Assembly: GCF_037975245.1 (NCBI RefSeq)
Contig: NC_092575.1
Span: 14,426,310 to 14,490,309 of the forward strand
Reading direction: 5' to 3'
DNA length: 64,000 nucleotides
From: Apostichopus japonicus
Taxonomy: Eukaryota; Echinodermata; Holothuroidea; Aspidochirotida; Stichopodidae
Under the pieces are notes generated by a model, which saw only the letters and a program-made list of their open reading frames with translations, was not told where the DNA came from and made no database searches. The first letter of the stretch is position 1; each line of letters starts with the position of its first letter. Shown one piece after another: positions 1-13,194 of this stretch. Made by a program: the position numbers and the translations under genes.

Positions 1-790
1 GAGCGGTGGTTGATGCCTCGATGTCAATTGTCCCTGTAAGGGTGCTGAACCGGACGGACCAACACAAGACGATCTATGAGGGTACAAAATGTTGCCACCA
101 GTGTGAACCTGTCAAGGAGATCTCCTGCCGAATGATTAACACTAGTACTGAAGAAATGTTCCTGAGAAGCGACGGAAGTCCCACATGAGATTCATGCCGA
201 CTTGAAGGACCCTCTAGATAGGAGCACGAATTTGCTTGAACAACGGCAGAGAGATCAAGATATGAACTATTATATGCCTACAGAGACACTTTTGCTACTA
301 CTTCAATAGATATCGGAAAGACGAATCTGGTGAAACATAAAATCAACACCGGGACAGAACGACCAATAAGACAAACTGCTAGAAGGTTAGCAAATCATCA
401 GCGAGACAAAGAACAGGCGGAGGCACAGCGCATGTTAGAGGGAGGCATTATTCACCCTTCATCCAGTCTCTGGTCTTCACCAACAGTCTTAGTAATAAGG
501 AAAGATGGCAGTAATCGATTCTGCGTGGACTACCGACGTCTCAACGATATCTCAATCAAAGATTCATACCTCGTTCCAAGGATTGACAACGGCCTGGACG
601 CATTATCCGGGGCTAAATGGTTTTCGACCTTGGATATGAAGAGCTGGTACTGGCAAGTGGAAATGGACCCACAGGCTAGCAACGCTTTAAATGGGGTCTG
701 ACAGTGCTTCGAAAGATACAGGACTCTTGACTTTGCCAAGGAGCTCGGAACGCAACAATATCAATTAAAGAATGGTGTTACATTTTGAAA
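1..790 (+). pseudogene. Ty3/gypsy-type retrotransposon pol fragment (RT N-terminal part)
   Basis: The frame beginning at position 6 encodes the linker usually found between protease and reverse transcriptase. After in-frame stops at 186, 219 and 237, the same frame resumes and runs to a stop at 699-701. The 330-701 stretch carries the start of a Ty3/gypsy reverse transcriptase: the GGIIHPSSSLWSSP segment, then VLVIRKDGSNRFCVDYRRLN, then the LDALSGAKWFSTLDMKSWYW block holding the first catalytic aspartate. The polymerase YxDD box, RNase H and integrase are absent, so this is a dead, truncated copy. The left end lies outside the window and no LTR is visible on the right, where TA microsatellite begins. 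The three stops show it cannot make a pol polyprotein. Confidence 0.85.
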
Positions 791-798
791 AAAGTGAG

Positions 799-800
<2 letters not shown>

Positions 801-841
<41 letters not shown>
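801..841. repeat. (TA)n microsatellite
   Basis: An uninterrupted run of about 20 TA dinucleotides immediately follows the retrotransposon fragment and precedes a tRNA-like SINE body. Confidence 0.95.
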
Positions 842-842
<1 letters not shown>

Positions 843-857
843 GGACATACAATCAGC

Positions 858-935
858 GTCTATATATAGCATAGTGGTTAGGGTTTAGGGTAAAGCGGGA
901 GACCTGGGTTCGAATCCCGGTGGAGGCTGGAAGCC
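858..935 (+). mobile_element. tRNA-derived SINE head
   Basis: An A-box-like segment (TAGCATAGTGGTTAGGG) is followed about 35 bases later by a near-consensus B box in GGGTTCGAATCCC, the spacing of an internal RNA polymerase III promoter. The stem pairing is too poor for a functional tRNA gene, and TA microsatellites flank both sides, so I read it as the tRNA-related head of a SINE. Confidence 0.6.
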
Positions 936-971
936 TTTCATTGTTCTGGATTTTTCAACTCACTACGATTT

Positions 972-2184
<1,213 letters not shown>

Positions 2185-2353
2185 GATCAGTGTTTGTGAT
2201 CAGTGTTTGTGATCAGTGTTTGTGATCAGTGTTTGTGATCAGTGTTTGTGATCAGTGTTTGTGATCAGTGTTTGTGATCAGTGTTTGTGATCAGTGTTTG
2301 TGATCGATGTTTATGATCATTGTCTATGATCACTGTTTAAGATCACCGTTTAT
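2185..2353 (+). repeat. 13-bp minisatellite, unit GATCAGTGTTTGT
   Basis: Nine perfect tandem copies start every 13 bases from 2185 to 2289. Four degenerate copies then start at 2302, 2315, 2328 and 2341. Each junction regenerates the palindrome TGATCA. Decay runs in one direction only, left perfect and right diverged. Confidence 0.95.
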
Positions 2354-2806
2354 TTTTAACTTAGTACTACTCAATCCAAGTTTCGTTTCGAACTGCTTGA
2401 TATACTTATGCACTTCGGATTTACTGTATAAAATAGCTATAAAAATACATAAATTCACTTAATGGGACCCATGTATATCCTGACGGTAGAATCTTTAGGT
2501 GTGAAAATGACATTTTTGTTCTTGATAAGCCGTTCGGGATGTCTTTATTAAAGTCTTCGTAGATTTACCGTGTCAGTTTTCACAAGTATAATCCATCGTT
2601 AGTTATGTCACCCCTTCCCCACTTCCTTTATAGACACCACTGGTAACCCCATAGCAATTTGAGAGTTCAGAGTTCAACACATAACAGACAATCTACCGTT
2701 GATCGAGTCAAGAAGTATTTACAGTTTACATTCAGACACCACTGTCTTGAGTAAAGAATATGAAATCATTGATGTGGACTGAACAAACTCCCTCCCATTT
2801 AATTAA

Positions 2807-4427
2807 AGGCATTGAAGACTCGCCCCAAACCGCGTGCCGCTCTCTGAAAAAGTTAACTTTCCGTTGCTTGCAAATGACGTTTTGTTTGTGTCGCTACAAA
2901 ATGCAGACAGTAATAAAACGTGATACCTTGTTATCTTTTATCTAGACCTGAGATGTCCACGCTGCTATGTACACTGTGTTGTGGGTATTGACTGTAGCTG
3001 TATGTTTTGACTGTACATTCATGGGCGGCGATCATGGGGGGGGGGGGACGGGGGGACATGCCCCCCAATATTTTAGGTGGGGGATATAGTATCTAATATC
3101 CCCCCAATATTTGGTGGCATAGTTTTTTTTAAGCATATGTTTTGTATTTTTTTATGATATCGCTAGTAATTTCGAAATAGAAAATGCTTAGATGCAACTT
3201 ACAAGGCCTGGGAAGTGCCATTTCCAGCGATCTGGGAGGCATTTTCGGCCAAAATTTTCTTTGCGCTTCGCGCCAACTTATGGTGGCTCTACAATTAGAA
3301 AGTCTGGGTACAAGCTTTGCCCCTCCCTTGGCAAATTCCTCGCAAGGCGCCTGTCTAACCGTGTCACAATTTGTTACTATATATGACCGAAAGTAGTTTT
3401 TTCTTCTTTTTCTCGAAATGAATAGCTAGACGGACCGCATCCGTAATGAAATTTGGTTTGCATCTTGTGTAAGAGTGTAAGTACGTACAATCATATATAT
3501 GATCCACATCGATATGGATTCACTGGGTTTCCATTTGGCCTGTTTCCTACAAGATTTCTAACCGCAGGTGCGTAGCCAAGGGAGGGGGGGGGGGTGAATG
3601 GTGGAGACCACCCTACCCCTCGAGCAAATTTTTTGGTATTTTCTATGATATCGAAGTTTTATAGTATAGCCGTCATACGAGGTTTTAATATTTGTACACC
3701 AATAATTTAACAGTGTCTGAATTTTCGAAAATTCCTTGACCAACATTCTTCATCTTACTTCCCTCTACTCGTGCAATTTTGACCGGTCTGTTAGGGGTTG
3801 AGGGGGGTTTTTCTATATTGGTTGTCCATAGATGAAATTTTGTGCAACATTATGGGTATGTTTTGAAGTGAATTTATTATTCAAATTCTGAACAAATAAT
3901 GGGCTTAAAACCTTGAAAAGTGGGGCTGGCGGGTATTGTGGGGCGTTACGTAGAATTACCTACAAAAGTAATAATCCACAGGAGATGCGATGAGGTCGAA
4001 CATGATGTGTGACTGGTGACAATCTTGAAATAAGGTTATGAATGAAAAAAAAAACTATTAGGAAAAACTTGGTTCTCAGGCAAAAGTGTACATCTGATTG
4101 GTCATTTTCAAGCCCGAGAAGTGCCATTTCCGGTGATCTGGGGGCTATCAAAACCAGAAATTTTCTTGTACGCTGCGCGCCAACCAATGGTGGCGCTCCG
4201 CTTTGATAGTAATTCACCTGCATCCAAGCAAAATGTCCCCCCCCCCCCAATATTTGAAACAGATCGCCGCCCCTGTACAACATTAGTGTCTAATTACCGA
4301 CGGTAGCAAGCTGTGTGTGTATTTTCTGGGATCGATGGTGGTGTCTAACACTTCTGTCACACCTCATTCGAAACTAGGTCAGATTAACGGCAAGAGACGT
4401 TTCTTTGTGCGCGAGTCTTCACACCCT
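2807..4427 (+). mobile_element. TTAA-flanked MITE, copy I, interrupted by another element
   Basis: The left end begins AGGCATTGAAGACTCG after TTAA at 2803-2806. The right end finishes CGAGTCTTCACACCCT before TTAA at 4428-4431. The two halves (2807-3019 and about 4284-4427) align with the uninterrupted copy at 59409-59771, so roughly 1.25 kb was inserted later. TTAA targets with AGG termini fit Kolobok or piggyBac-type cut-and-paste elements; the superfamily is an inference because no transposase is present. Confidence 0.8.
3020..4275. mobile_element. hAT-like MITE with CA[T/G]GGGCGGCGATC termini, rearranged inside
   Basis: The left terminus CATGGGCGGCGATC (3020) pairs with the right terminus GATCGCCGCCCCTG (ending 4275). 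The flanks TACATT and TACAACATT look like an imperfect target duplication inside the host MITE. Inside are poly-G and poly-C tracts, two copies of a core (aGTGCCATTTCC...CGCGCCAAC...TGGTGGCGCTCCGC) near 3208-3300 and 4110-4212, and two halves of the smaller CAGGTGCGTAGCC element in inverted order compared with 15591-16747. It is non-coding. Confidence 0.7.
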
Positions 4428-4431
4428 TTAA

Positions 4432-6190
4432 GTGCCTCCTGCATGCCGCATGCCGCCTGCCACGATAATATCGCTTGAATCTCTGCGTGATATGCTCCAC
4501 ACTCCGTTGGCGTATGATATATTCTCCGAAGAGAAAACGATGGGGTTGTTTCAAAAACGATTTGGAGATGACCCTCAAGTATAAACCGTTTCCTGATGAC
4601 AGTTGCTTCTTTTGGTCACAAATCAAGCAATCAAATGTTAAAGTAAGACTCAATGCAAGGCATTAAACAATATACATATTACATTATAATATTATCATAT
4701 TAATTATATTACATTAAATGTTGCCTACGTGAGAGAAAACCAACTGATAAGTCAATAATCATATCGTTTTGTCTTTATCTCGCCCCATGTAGTAGTTCAT
4801 GATAAATAATTGTACATGAATTTACCCTTGTGGTAAAGATACCGTCGGTATCAGTACTCCATTTCTTAATCTCTCGCTGGTATTATCTTATCTAGAAATT
4901 GCATATTTGTTGATATTATTTCCAGGTATGTCTTCCTAATAGAGGCTAGCATAACCGGATCCGTTATATAAACCATTAGGATTGAAATCGCCGCAAACAC
5001 TATACTAATACGTTCCATGACCCTTCACTGCACATTCACCAACTGAAAACGTCCGTGTGTTTACCATTGTGGGGATCCTTTGTGGACCAAGCTGCTCATC
5101 CCTCTTCTGTTTTCTAAGTTATGAACTAAGCCTGCCCCCCCCCCCAAATAATAATTGGCCTACGTCGTAGCTTTAATTGTGATTAATCTAATATCCTATC
5201 TACTTTCCGTAGGACTTATAGTGTAGGGAACTTCTATGTACAACATAATGCTTTTATCTATTATGTACAACATAATCTTTTTTTTTTATTTTTTTTTTAG
5301 TCTAATAAAATATATATCAGGATCTAAATAGTGTGTCATTGCTCGTCCTAATGCCTTGCGTTATATATAAGTTTGTGTTGACGGTCAGGAATTCGACCAG
5401 TTTAAAATTTTAAAATGCAGTATGTTCCAATGAAATAGTGTTTCAAAGTAATTTCATTTTGAAAAATGATATTTACAATAATGTTAACCATATCTCTTTC
5501 ATGACATTGCTCACCTTGGTGAGCATGACCGTTGTTCGTAAAACATGATCACGTGCTTAAAACGAACCAATAACAAACGTTATAGACATGCCATATACAC
5601 TAGATACACAAAAGTAGGCATTCACCGTACCGACCGTAGGCGTGCTGTTGGCCCAAACATCGGAATTATTTTGTAATAAAAAATTCTGAATTTGTAACGC
5701 CACTTTGTCTTAGGCACTTGTTGTCTTCATCTATCGTGATAACCGGCAAGATGGACATAGTATACGAAGCCCATGCAACGTCCCCTTCGAGACATACACT
5801 CATCAAGTCGAAAATTCCATCGGACTAATGGTTAAAGAGAGTGCCGTGACACAGGTTAGCTTTGTTAAGACACATACACACGCAAATTAACACACATTAA
5901 GAGTGGTGCACTAATTAATTATTTAATTTTGATATTTGGTTATTCACCTAATTCTGTATTGGTATACAAATTACGCTCATACTAGGTCAAAACGAATACG
6001 ATTGCTTTGTACTGTAACACAGCCAACATCTGGTAGTGAAAAACCTGTCTCGAAACCATCTTGAGGAGGGTAGGGGAGGTAGATGGGGACGGGTGCAGAT
6101 TAACTCTAAATCAGGAGGCATACACCAGAGTTGTAGGATTAATACAAGTACAATTTCTCATCTCGTTCTACATCGTGAAGTTTACATTAT
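4432..6190. other. Non-coding AT-rich DNA
   Basis: No gene-like frame was found. A short perfect hairpin (GCTCACC/GGTGAGC) sits near 5509-5525 and a poly-T run near 5278-5300. Nothing else stood out. Confidence 0.4.
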
Positions 6191-6234
6191 TCACATTTGC
6201 TCAATATAACGTACTGGGGTCGAGCACAACCCAA

Positions 6235-6435
6235 GGATAAGCAGGGATAAGTTAGACTGCGGCTGCGCAAGGGTCGGGCAGTCTAGACGTTGGCAATCCA
6301 CAGGTGTCGGGCAGCCTAGGCGTCGGGCAATCCACTTGACTCGAGCAGCGCAGGTGTCGGGCAATCCGCTGGACTCTCTAGGGCAGCGCAGTGTCAGGCA
6401 ATCCGCTGGACTCGGGCAGCGCGGAGATGCGGGCA
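6235..6435. repeat. Degenerate GC-rich minisatellite, about 35-45-bp unit
   Basis: Repeats of the phrase GTCGGGCAATCC...CTGGACTCGGGCAGCGCAG recur five or six times with indels. The stretch is far more GC-rich than its surroundings. The minus-strand frame across it is compositionally biased and not a credible protein. Confidence 0.75.
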
Positions 6436-6719
6436 CTCTATAATGCTTATACACATTTGTTCGGACTTGGGCAATTATCATAGGCTTGACCACTAGCCGC
6501 CAAATGGAGAGTTACTCGTCTTGCACCCGACCGACATCTCTTGTTGCCTCCGCGGAGCTTAACAGATGTAACTCCTGAGGGAACGAAAGGTATCTCATTA
6601 AGGAAAACTCGTAGCTTTCCGCTACAAAAAGTTTTTTCTAAGCTTTACAACAATTTAAAGCATTGTGTGGATTAGTTTCGTGTTATGGGACTCGCCTTTT
6701 TTTGTTACGAAAATCAAGT

Positions 6720-7070
6720 GTATGGAACGCGAAAAAGGGCAAAATATTTCGATGTCTAAACTAAGTTTGTTGTTGTCCAAACTAAAGTTGTTGCTGCTGT
6801 TTTACCACGCGAAAAGGGCAAACTTATTTCGCTGTCTAAAACTAAGTTTGTTGTTGTCTAAACTAAAGTTGTTGCCGCTGTTTTACCATGTTGCTGTTGT
6901 TCGTTGATGTCTAAACTTACGTTGATGTCTAAAGTCACGTTGATGACTAAACGCGCGTTAATATCTTAACTCACGTTGATTTCTAAACTTACGGTTGATG
7001 TCTAAACCCACGTTGATGTCTAAACTCACGTTGATGTCTACACTTTCGTTGCTATCTATAGTTCAGTTGT
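6720..7070 (+). repeat. Dispersed repeat with 17-bp subunits (ACGTTGATGTCTAAACT)
   Basis: A leader with CGCGAAAAGGGCAAA and GTTGTTGTCTAAACTAA is followed by about seven copies of ACGTTGATGTCTAAACT. The same unit and leader occur in reverse complement at about 17900-18120, so this is a dispersed family and not a local microsatellite. Confidence 0.75.
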
Positions 7071-8799
7071 TGTAACACATTTTGAACGAACATCATTCTT
7101 TCTTTTCAAAAAGTTATAACCAGGGGCGTATCCAGGGGGGGCGCAACAGGCGCGCGCCCCCCCTATTGGCCGTCACCAAAAAAAAAAAAAGTTTAGCAAA
7201 AATAAAATAAACAAATTGATGACGACCTTTAAGTGAGTTGTCGGTGATCGCTCAACCCCCCCCCCCCTCCCGTATGCTTTATTTTTTGTTTGCCAAAAAA
7301 AGGCTCTGGCGAAGTTCGGCGGCATAATAGTTTTAGAAACATAGATGGTAATTGTGTTTGTATTATCACTATAAACACTAAGTGACATGCCAGCCATACT
7401 AAATTGTGCATTTTGTGTCCATATTTACTGGAAATGTTGCTTATTATTAAGGTCGAAAAATGGATCACATATGGCCATGGGCGGCGATCCTGGGGGGGGG
7501 GGAGGGGGATATATCCCTCATGAAAATGGGTGGAGGGGATGTAATACACCATATCCCCCCCACCAAATGCCAGGGATAAGAATATTTTCATGCCTACATT
7601 TATGCATCATCGTTAATGTACGGCTCTTTTTTAGCCTCATTTCTCGCCTACCATAAACGCAGTGCGATCTTTTCAAATAAAGCGTCTTTATAAAGCAAGA
7701 ATAGTTGACTGTAGGCTTCATTGGCCCTATAACAACAAAATGTATTATTGCGCCTACGGTATTGATATAGTACATATATGCACCCTCATAGTATTCATAT
7801 AGGCCCTATAGTAGGCCTACACACGTACATGTTCCCTCGAACAGCTGAGAATCTCATGTTACCATGGTAATGCTTAATACACGTTTCACCTGGATGCCCT
7901 AGCAATCGGTACCTAGGAATGTAACTATGTGTTATTGTGTATTGCATGTGTATAGGCCTATAATAGCCTGCATGAGGCCATTTTCTTATCGAATAATATA
8001 AAAGAGCTCTCGAACATTCTAACGTTGCGCCTGAAACAAGATTGACAGGGGCAATTTTCCCAAAATAACACCCGAAATTAAAAAAAAAGGTATTTTGGAT
8101 CCTGATTATGAGATATTTCGGACATGACATCCCTATTTTAAAGTTGGGTATATGCCGCTTGGAAACCTCGGGAAGTGCCGTTTCCGGCCATCTAGAGGGT
8201 TTGTTAATCCCAAAATTTTCTTGTACGCTTCGCGCCAACCGATGGTGGCGCTACGCTTAGATAGTCAACAGAGCCGTATATAGAGAGAGTTTGGCCAACT
8301 GGCGATTTGTGACGTCACACGCAAACCATGGGCATCAAAATAGGTCCAGTTGTCGTTACCAGTTGCGCGAAACACGAAAAACACCACACACAATATATAG
8401 CAGCTTTGCACACTGTGCTCGTTGCGAACAAACGAAGCGACTCAGAATGTCAGATTTTGACAGGCATACGAGGAACAAAATGGATATCAGGTAATGAATT
8501 AGAGTATGCGTTAGTTAATGACATTTACGTTTATCTTCACACCTGAAATGCATAGAAAACTAGCTGAAAACCTGTCATTACACTTGTTTTATTTTACGCC
8601 TCATACTACTAGTCCTACTTTAGTCATACAAACGAAAAGCACACATCACAGTCCTGGCTAGGCTAGATTACAGACGCACAACTATAGCATCAGGCCTACA
8701 TTAATAGATCCTTCAATTAAATAAAGTAGGCCTACACATAAAATGACAATTTATGCTTCACTGATCTTTTCAGGTTTGCCAAAAAGTAGTTGTACCAGA

Positions 8800-9090
8800 G
8801 GTCATTGTATTAAACTCCAGAAGTTACATAGTAGGATTAATATTCGCCATAACTTTTTCTTTAAAGTCTAATACAACTTATACAAGGGTTGTGAATGGAT
8901 GGAATGGTTTGCCTGAGAAGGTTGAATTGCAAGTAGTGTGAATGGGTTTAAGAATACTTTGGATGAGTACATTAAGCATTGTAATTGGGTATGACATTTA
9001 ATGTCCTCGGTTTTATTCCTCTCATATAGCCTTAGGGTCCTTAATGGGGACTTGAATGTCTCTCCTGGTCTTTTTTTCTACTAAACTAAA
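8800..9090 (+). mobile_element. CR1/Jockey-like LINE 3' remnant
   Basis: Translation gives TTYTRVVNGWNGLPEKV and, after a one-base shift near 8940, SVNGFKNTLDEYIKHCNW. This is the very common C-terminal signature of non-LTR ORF2 proteins (RVVN.WN.LP...FK..LD.Y). Only about 60 codons of the tail survive. Confidence 0.65.
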
Positions 9091-9302
9091 CTATATACTT
9101 GAGTGTAGGAGTTAGCAATAGTTGGGAGTCTGTGGGCAAACCTAAGACTGATATTGTGGTGTTAATTTCTCAGGAATGTAGTATATACTAGGCTATAGTA
9201 GGTGCAACAGATTGAATGGGTCTGTCGAGAAAAAAAAACCTGCAACAACTGAATACTGGTGTATGTTGTAGCTAATGTATTTTCCATTAACATATATACT
9301 AT

Positions 9303-9425
9303 TCATTTAGCCTCTGAAGAAGATCCTGCTAGGATCGAAACGTCAGGCCAACTTACTTTTACACATTCTATTACACAGGCTCTCTAGTGGATAAGCAGTT
9401 TGCTAACAGTTTTATTTCATTTTGA
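9303..9425. mobile_element. Foldback-type element, half copy
   Basis: The sequence contains GATCCTGCTAGGATCGAAACG followed by the GATAAGCAGTTTGCTAAC terminus. The same segments flank the LINE tail at 22880-23850 and form a hairpin at 20640-20785. Only one arm is visible here. Confidence 0.6.
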
Positions 9426-9749
9426 ACATATATACTATACGGTCATGTCCTTAATAAGGTTTCATGGATCACACTGACATAGTGTGCCTACTTGTCAGTG
9501 TTGTCAACTGAGCACAGAGCTGATGGCATCATTCAGTTTGTTATTATGCAGACAGCAAATGGCCATAATGATAATTATTATTCTTCATACTGCCCTTACT
9601 GGCCTTACCTGAACAGTGATGTATAAAAATGCAAGAAGTCGTTAAGCTTTTCATTTAAGAATCGTTTTAGCCTGTCCTATTTCAAACATATGATTGGCAG
9701 GTTTCCACGTTACATAGCTTATCAAAATGGAGCTGTTCTGTAAAGCAAG

Positions 9750-10450
9750 AAAATCACACATATGCATGCATACAAACACACTCATATAACAATTTCTGAA
9801 TATCTTTTCAGCTGCCCAAAGGTACTGGAATGCAAGCTCTGTTGGGTGAATTAAAAAACCCTCATTGTACTCTTTTATCATGGTCAGCGTAGCTGGAACC
9901 AGCAATGATGGTGATGTGGATTTGACAGTACCTAGACAAGAATTCAATAGCTGCTTTGTGTTGAAGTGGGTTCAACTTGCTCAAGGCCATGACAGGATGA
10001 CGACTAGACATTAGGATGAATTATCTGTTGCAGAGCTCTATAAACCAGGCAGTTGTTAAAACATCCATTGGGTGACCCTCACAGTCTACCAGGCACTGCA
10101 TCGCAGAAGCAAAATGAAGTGTGTGTGATACCTTCATCTTATGAGAGTGGAATGGTATCAGTGTGGCCTCTGTCAATTTGGCTTCAAGTCTTTGTTTTCT
10201 TGAAAGCTGAGAAGATCTTTCAGTGGTTTCACACTGACCTCTGTACTTGACAATTCATGTGTATTTGCCAGCTCAGGAGGAAGCCAGATTTTAATTACAT
10301 TAACCAATGCTGACTTTTTTTTGGACATGTGGTACATCTGCAAGGAGGTGAAGGAAGCAGTTGGAGTTGCATGGATGTGGAATCTTGTTGATAGTCTGGC
10401 AGTCTTATCCACAGATTATCCCAAAGCTTCTCCACATTGCCACATTCAGA
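9750..10450 (-). pseudogene. P-element/THAP9-type transposase pseudogene
   Basis: On the minus strand, reading from about 10410 downward, the fragments include EAKLTEATLIPFHSHKMKVS, HTLHFASAMQCLVDCEGHP, MDVLTTAWFIELCNR and SSRHPVMALSKLN, then VPATLTMIKEYNEGF and LWAAEKIFRN. These resemble the middle and C-terminal part of P-type/THAP9 transposases: the KMKV..A.Q..S..VA.A block, the TA.FI...N..F....SR block and the late AEKIFR motif. A TAA interrupts the second block near 10022, and frameshifts separate the fragments. No N-terminal THAP zinc finger was found. The family call is from memory of the motif pattern, so it should be confirmed by search. Confidence 0.55.
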
Positions 10451-10705
10451 ACTTATTACATTGATAAACTTGAAAATTGCAGGAATCTAACGAAGCACCC
10501 ATCAAGGGAATTTGTTTGTATAATTATTGAAAGCTGTGACCTTCTGATGTGACAGACTAATGTGAAATAAAGGGCAGTAGATTACCTTGTAAATGAACCT
10601 TGTTATTGTTTGATTGTATCTAATGTTTGCAAAATTTTAAGTTGCATGCTACCAATTGAAACATAATTCTTTCTCTATTAATGGGATATAAATACTTCTC
10701 CTTAA

Positions 10706-11060
10706 AGGGTGTGGAGACTCCCGCACAAAGAAACGTCTCATGCCGGTTATCTGACCTAGTTTCGAATGCGGTGTAACAGAAGTGTTAGATACCACCATTG
10801 ATCCCAGAAAATACACATACAGCTTGCTACCATCTGTAAATAGACATTAGTGTACAGTCAATACAAACATCACAGTCAATACCCACAACACAGTGCACAT
10901 AGCAGCGTGGACATCTCAGGTCTAGATAAAAGATAACAAGGTATCAGGTTTCATTACTGTCTGCATTTTGTAGCGACACAAAAAAAACTTCACTTGCAAG
11001 CAACGGAAAGTAAACTTTTTCAGAGCGCGGCATGCGGTTTAGGGCAAGTCTTCAATACCT
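10706..11060 (-). mobile_element. TTAA-flanked MITE, copy II, 355 bp
   Basis: It starts AGGGTGTGGAGACTC after TTAA (10702-10705) and ends GTCTTCAATACCT before TTAA (11061-11064). It is the reverse complement of copies I and III and sits inside the P-like element. Confidence 0.85.
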
Positions 11061-11824
11061 TTAAATATACTGCATCGGTTGTTGTCACTTGATCATTTGC
11101 TTGTGTGTGAGCTAAACAGCTTAAATAATATGTAAAAAAATAATACAAACTTTCAAATTGCCAGATATTTACTTGCTCAAAATCATTATCCAATCATGAT
11201 TTGTTGCTATCCTTGAGTCCATTATTCAGATGATGAGGCAGATTCCCTTCAACTCTCCATGATGAAGGTAAAACCTTATATCTTAACCAACTGCCATTGA
11301 GTGTCCATTTGAAAGTTTCAAACACACAAGTGCATTGATTAAAACAAAGACTTTATTGCTGTGGTTGCAGGAACTGGATTTCAGTCTAGTAGTCACTCAC
11401 CAGGTTTGTCATTATCACAGTCTGCTAACTGTGGCTTTTTATGTTAGGAGTTTTTCTTCAGAGCATATGTCACCTTTGATTTGTAAAAAAAGTCCTGAAA
11501 TTCAGGGAGTTAAAATTTACTGTCTAAAGATAATTTAAAAAGATTTTTTTTAACTTCAATCATCAATGTGGGTGTCAATTAAGGGAATAAGGAGGTACTG
11601 ATGCAACTTTGATAAATGATAGTTGACTGCATCCAAATTAAACCAAGGCCTAGGCCATACTTTTGAAGAAGAAAAATTAGGCTGAATTCATGTTAGCCTA
11701 AAAAGGCTAGGCCAATGCTGACAATTAACACAAACCAAAGATCATTTAACCATTTGGGCACTTGTTTATGGCATACTAAAAAGGGTCTATATAATTAGGC
11801 CTGCATGTGTACACAACCCACAAG

Positions 11825-12409
11825 GGGACAAACTAAAACGAATGACAGCGAATGACCGAATGACAATTGACTTTGTACAGGGTTAATGATCATTCGCGAA
11901 TGACAGCGAATGACAGCGAATGACAACGAAGGACAGTGTTGAATGATTGACGGAGTGGGGTAAATGCGGTTACTGGTTTTCTGCGCAAAAGATTTGAGGA
12001 AAATCGCATGTTACGTGAATGCAGGGTTTCGGTGTAATTTACGGATAGAAACCACAGGGAAAGTTTTTCTGTGCTTTTTACCTCTGTAGATTTATATAGA
12101 AGAAAGATAACTGGAGCCGTTTCAAGATTATATTATTGTTAGTTTCTAACAATTAATATCGGAAAAATGACGTTAAATTTACATTTTAAAATCAGACTTA
12201 CAATTTCGCTTACTATAAAGTGCGTTTGTATCTTGTCCGTACTTTAATAGATCTATATACCCACGAAGTCTGAACTGGGATATCCGGTTGGAGCAAATGT
12301 CTGTGCTGTCATTACTGTCATTCGTTTTAGTCAACGCAATTTTTTAGTGTGTAAAACATATTGTCATAAGTTATGTGTAACGCAATTGTCATTCGTTTTA
12401 GTAACACCC
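11825..12409. mobile_element. 585-bp TIR element (GGG...ACTAAAACGAATGACA)
   Basis: The left terminus GGGACAAACTAAAACGAATG pairs with the right terminus CATTCGTTTTAGTAACACCC. The 8-bp flank CCCACAAG is repeated at 11817-11824 and 12410-12417. Sub-terminal GCGAATGACA motifs are tandem on the left (11838-11936) and recur inverted near 12310-12335. It is non-coding. The 8-bp duplication suggests hAT or a related superfamily. Confidence 0.8.
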
Positions 12410-13194
12410 CCCACAAGTTGCCAATGAGTATAGACCTAGCCTAACTAGTTTAGGCCTAGGCTACTTTGTTTTCCTTAGACCTAGTTTAATTGGGCCTTAT
12501 ACTGTGCCATATTATGTAATGTGCTATAACAGTTGTAGTAATAGAAGGAATGGCCCAGGTCTAACTAAGCCCAGGCTTAACTTATGCTTCGGGCTTAACT
12601 AAGGATTAGGGCTTTACGTGATGCCTAGAGGCTAGCCCACCCTTTTACATTAAACTAAAAGTGATACTTTTTTAGGCTAGGCATAGCCTAGGCATACAAT
12701 AACTAGGAATTAGGATAACTATATGTGCGACTGAAACTGCCATGCCTATGATTAGGAGAGCTGGCATAATGAAATCGAATTTGTGGATCGTAAAACGAGA
12801 GAGAATAGCCATGCATGTAATTACAGAAACCAGTCGGAACGTAAAATTCTCGCATTGCTTGTACATTACTCGTATTACACTAGGGCCTATGGCTAGTATG
12901 GGCCTAGGCTACACAGACTTTTTTTCATTAGATCTCTATCTTGTTCTTTCTACTTCAAAAAAATTCCTCTTCTTTTATGGTCAGTCGGATAATCAAACAA
13001 CAATATCCATGTTCTGACCGATTGCAGCATCCCCAGCACCATTTCTTTCATAATTTCGTACTTTTTTCGTGTACACAAACGATAGTCTATACACTGTGAG
13101 TATGCGTGTCGTCTGCTATAAAGTTTTCAAGTGGACCTATTTTACCACCCTGTGTGGGCGTTTTCTCTCTCGACCAATCCAAATCGGTTACATG
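12410..13194. other. Right arm of the P-like element, no recognisable exon
   Basis: TAGGCCTA-rich low-complexity DNA (12420-12660) is followed by ordinary sequence. A THAP-domain first exon would be expected near this end of a minus-strand transposase gene, but I could not find one. Confidence 0.35.

Noticed and set aside
885-899. TTAGGGTTTAGGG resembling telomeric repeat
   Set aside because: Only two units, inside a tRNA-like SINE head; no array.
858-935. Functional tRNA gene
   Set aside because: A and B boxes are present but acceptor and anticodon stems do not pair well, and it is embedded between TA repeats like a SINE.
2185-2353. CRISPR-like array
   Set aside because: Units are contiguous 13-mers with no spacers, in a eukaryotic context.
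7173-7775. Glycine/proline-rich overlapping frames near 7173-7775 and 13087-13633
   Set aside because: Caused by poly-G and poly-C arms of the MITEs; no domain, conflicting frames.
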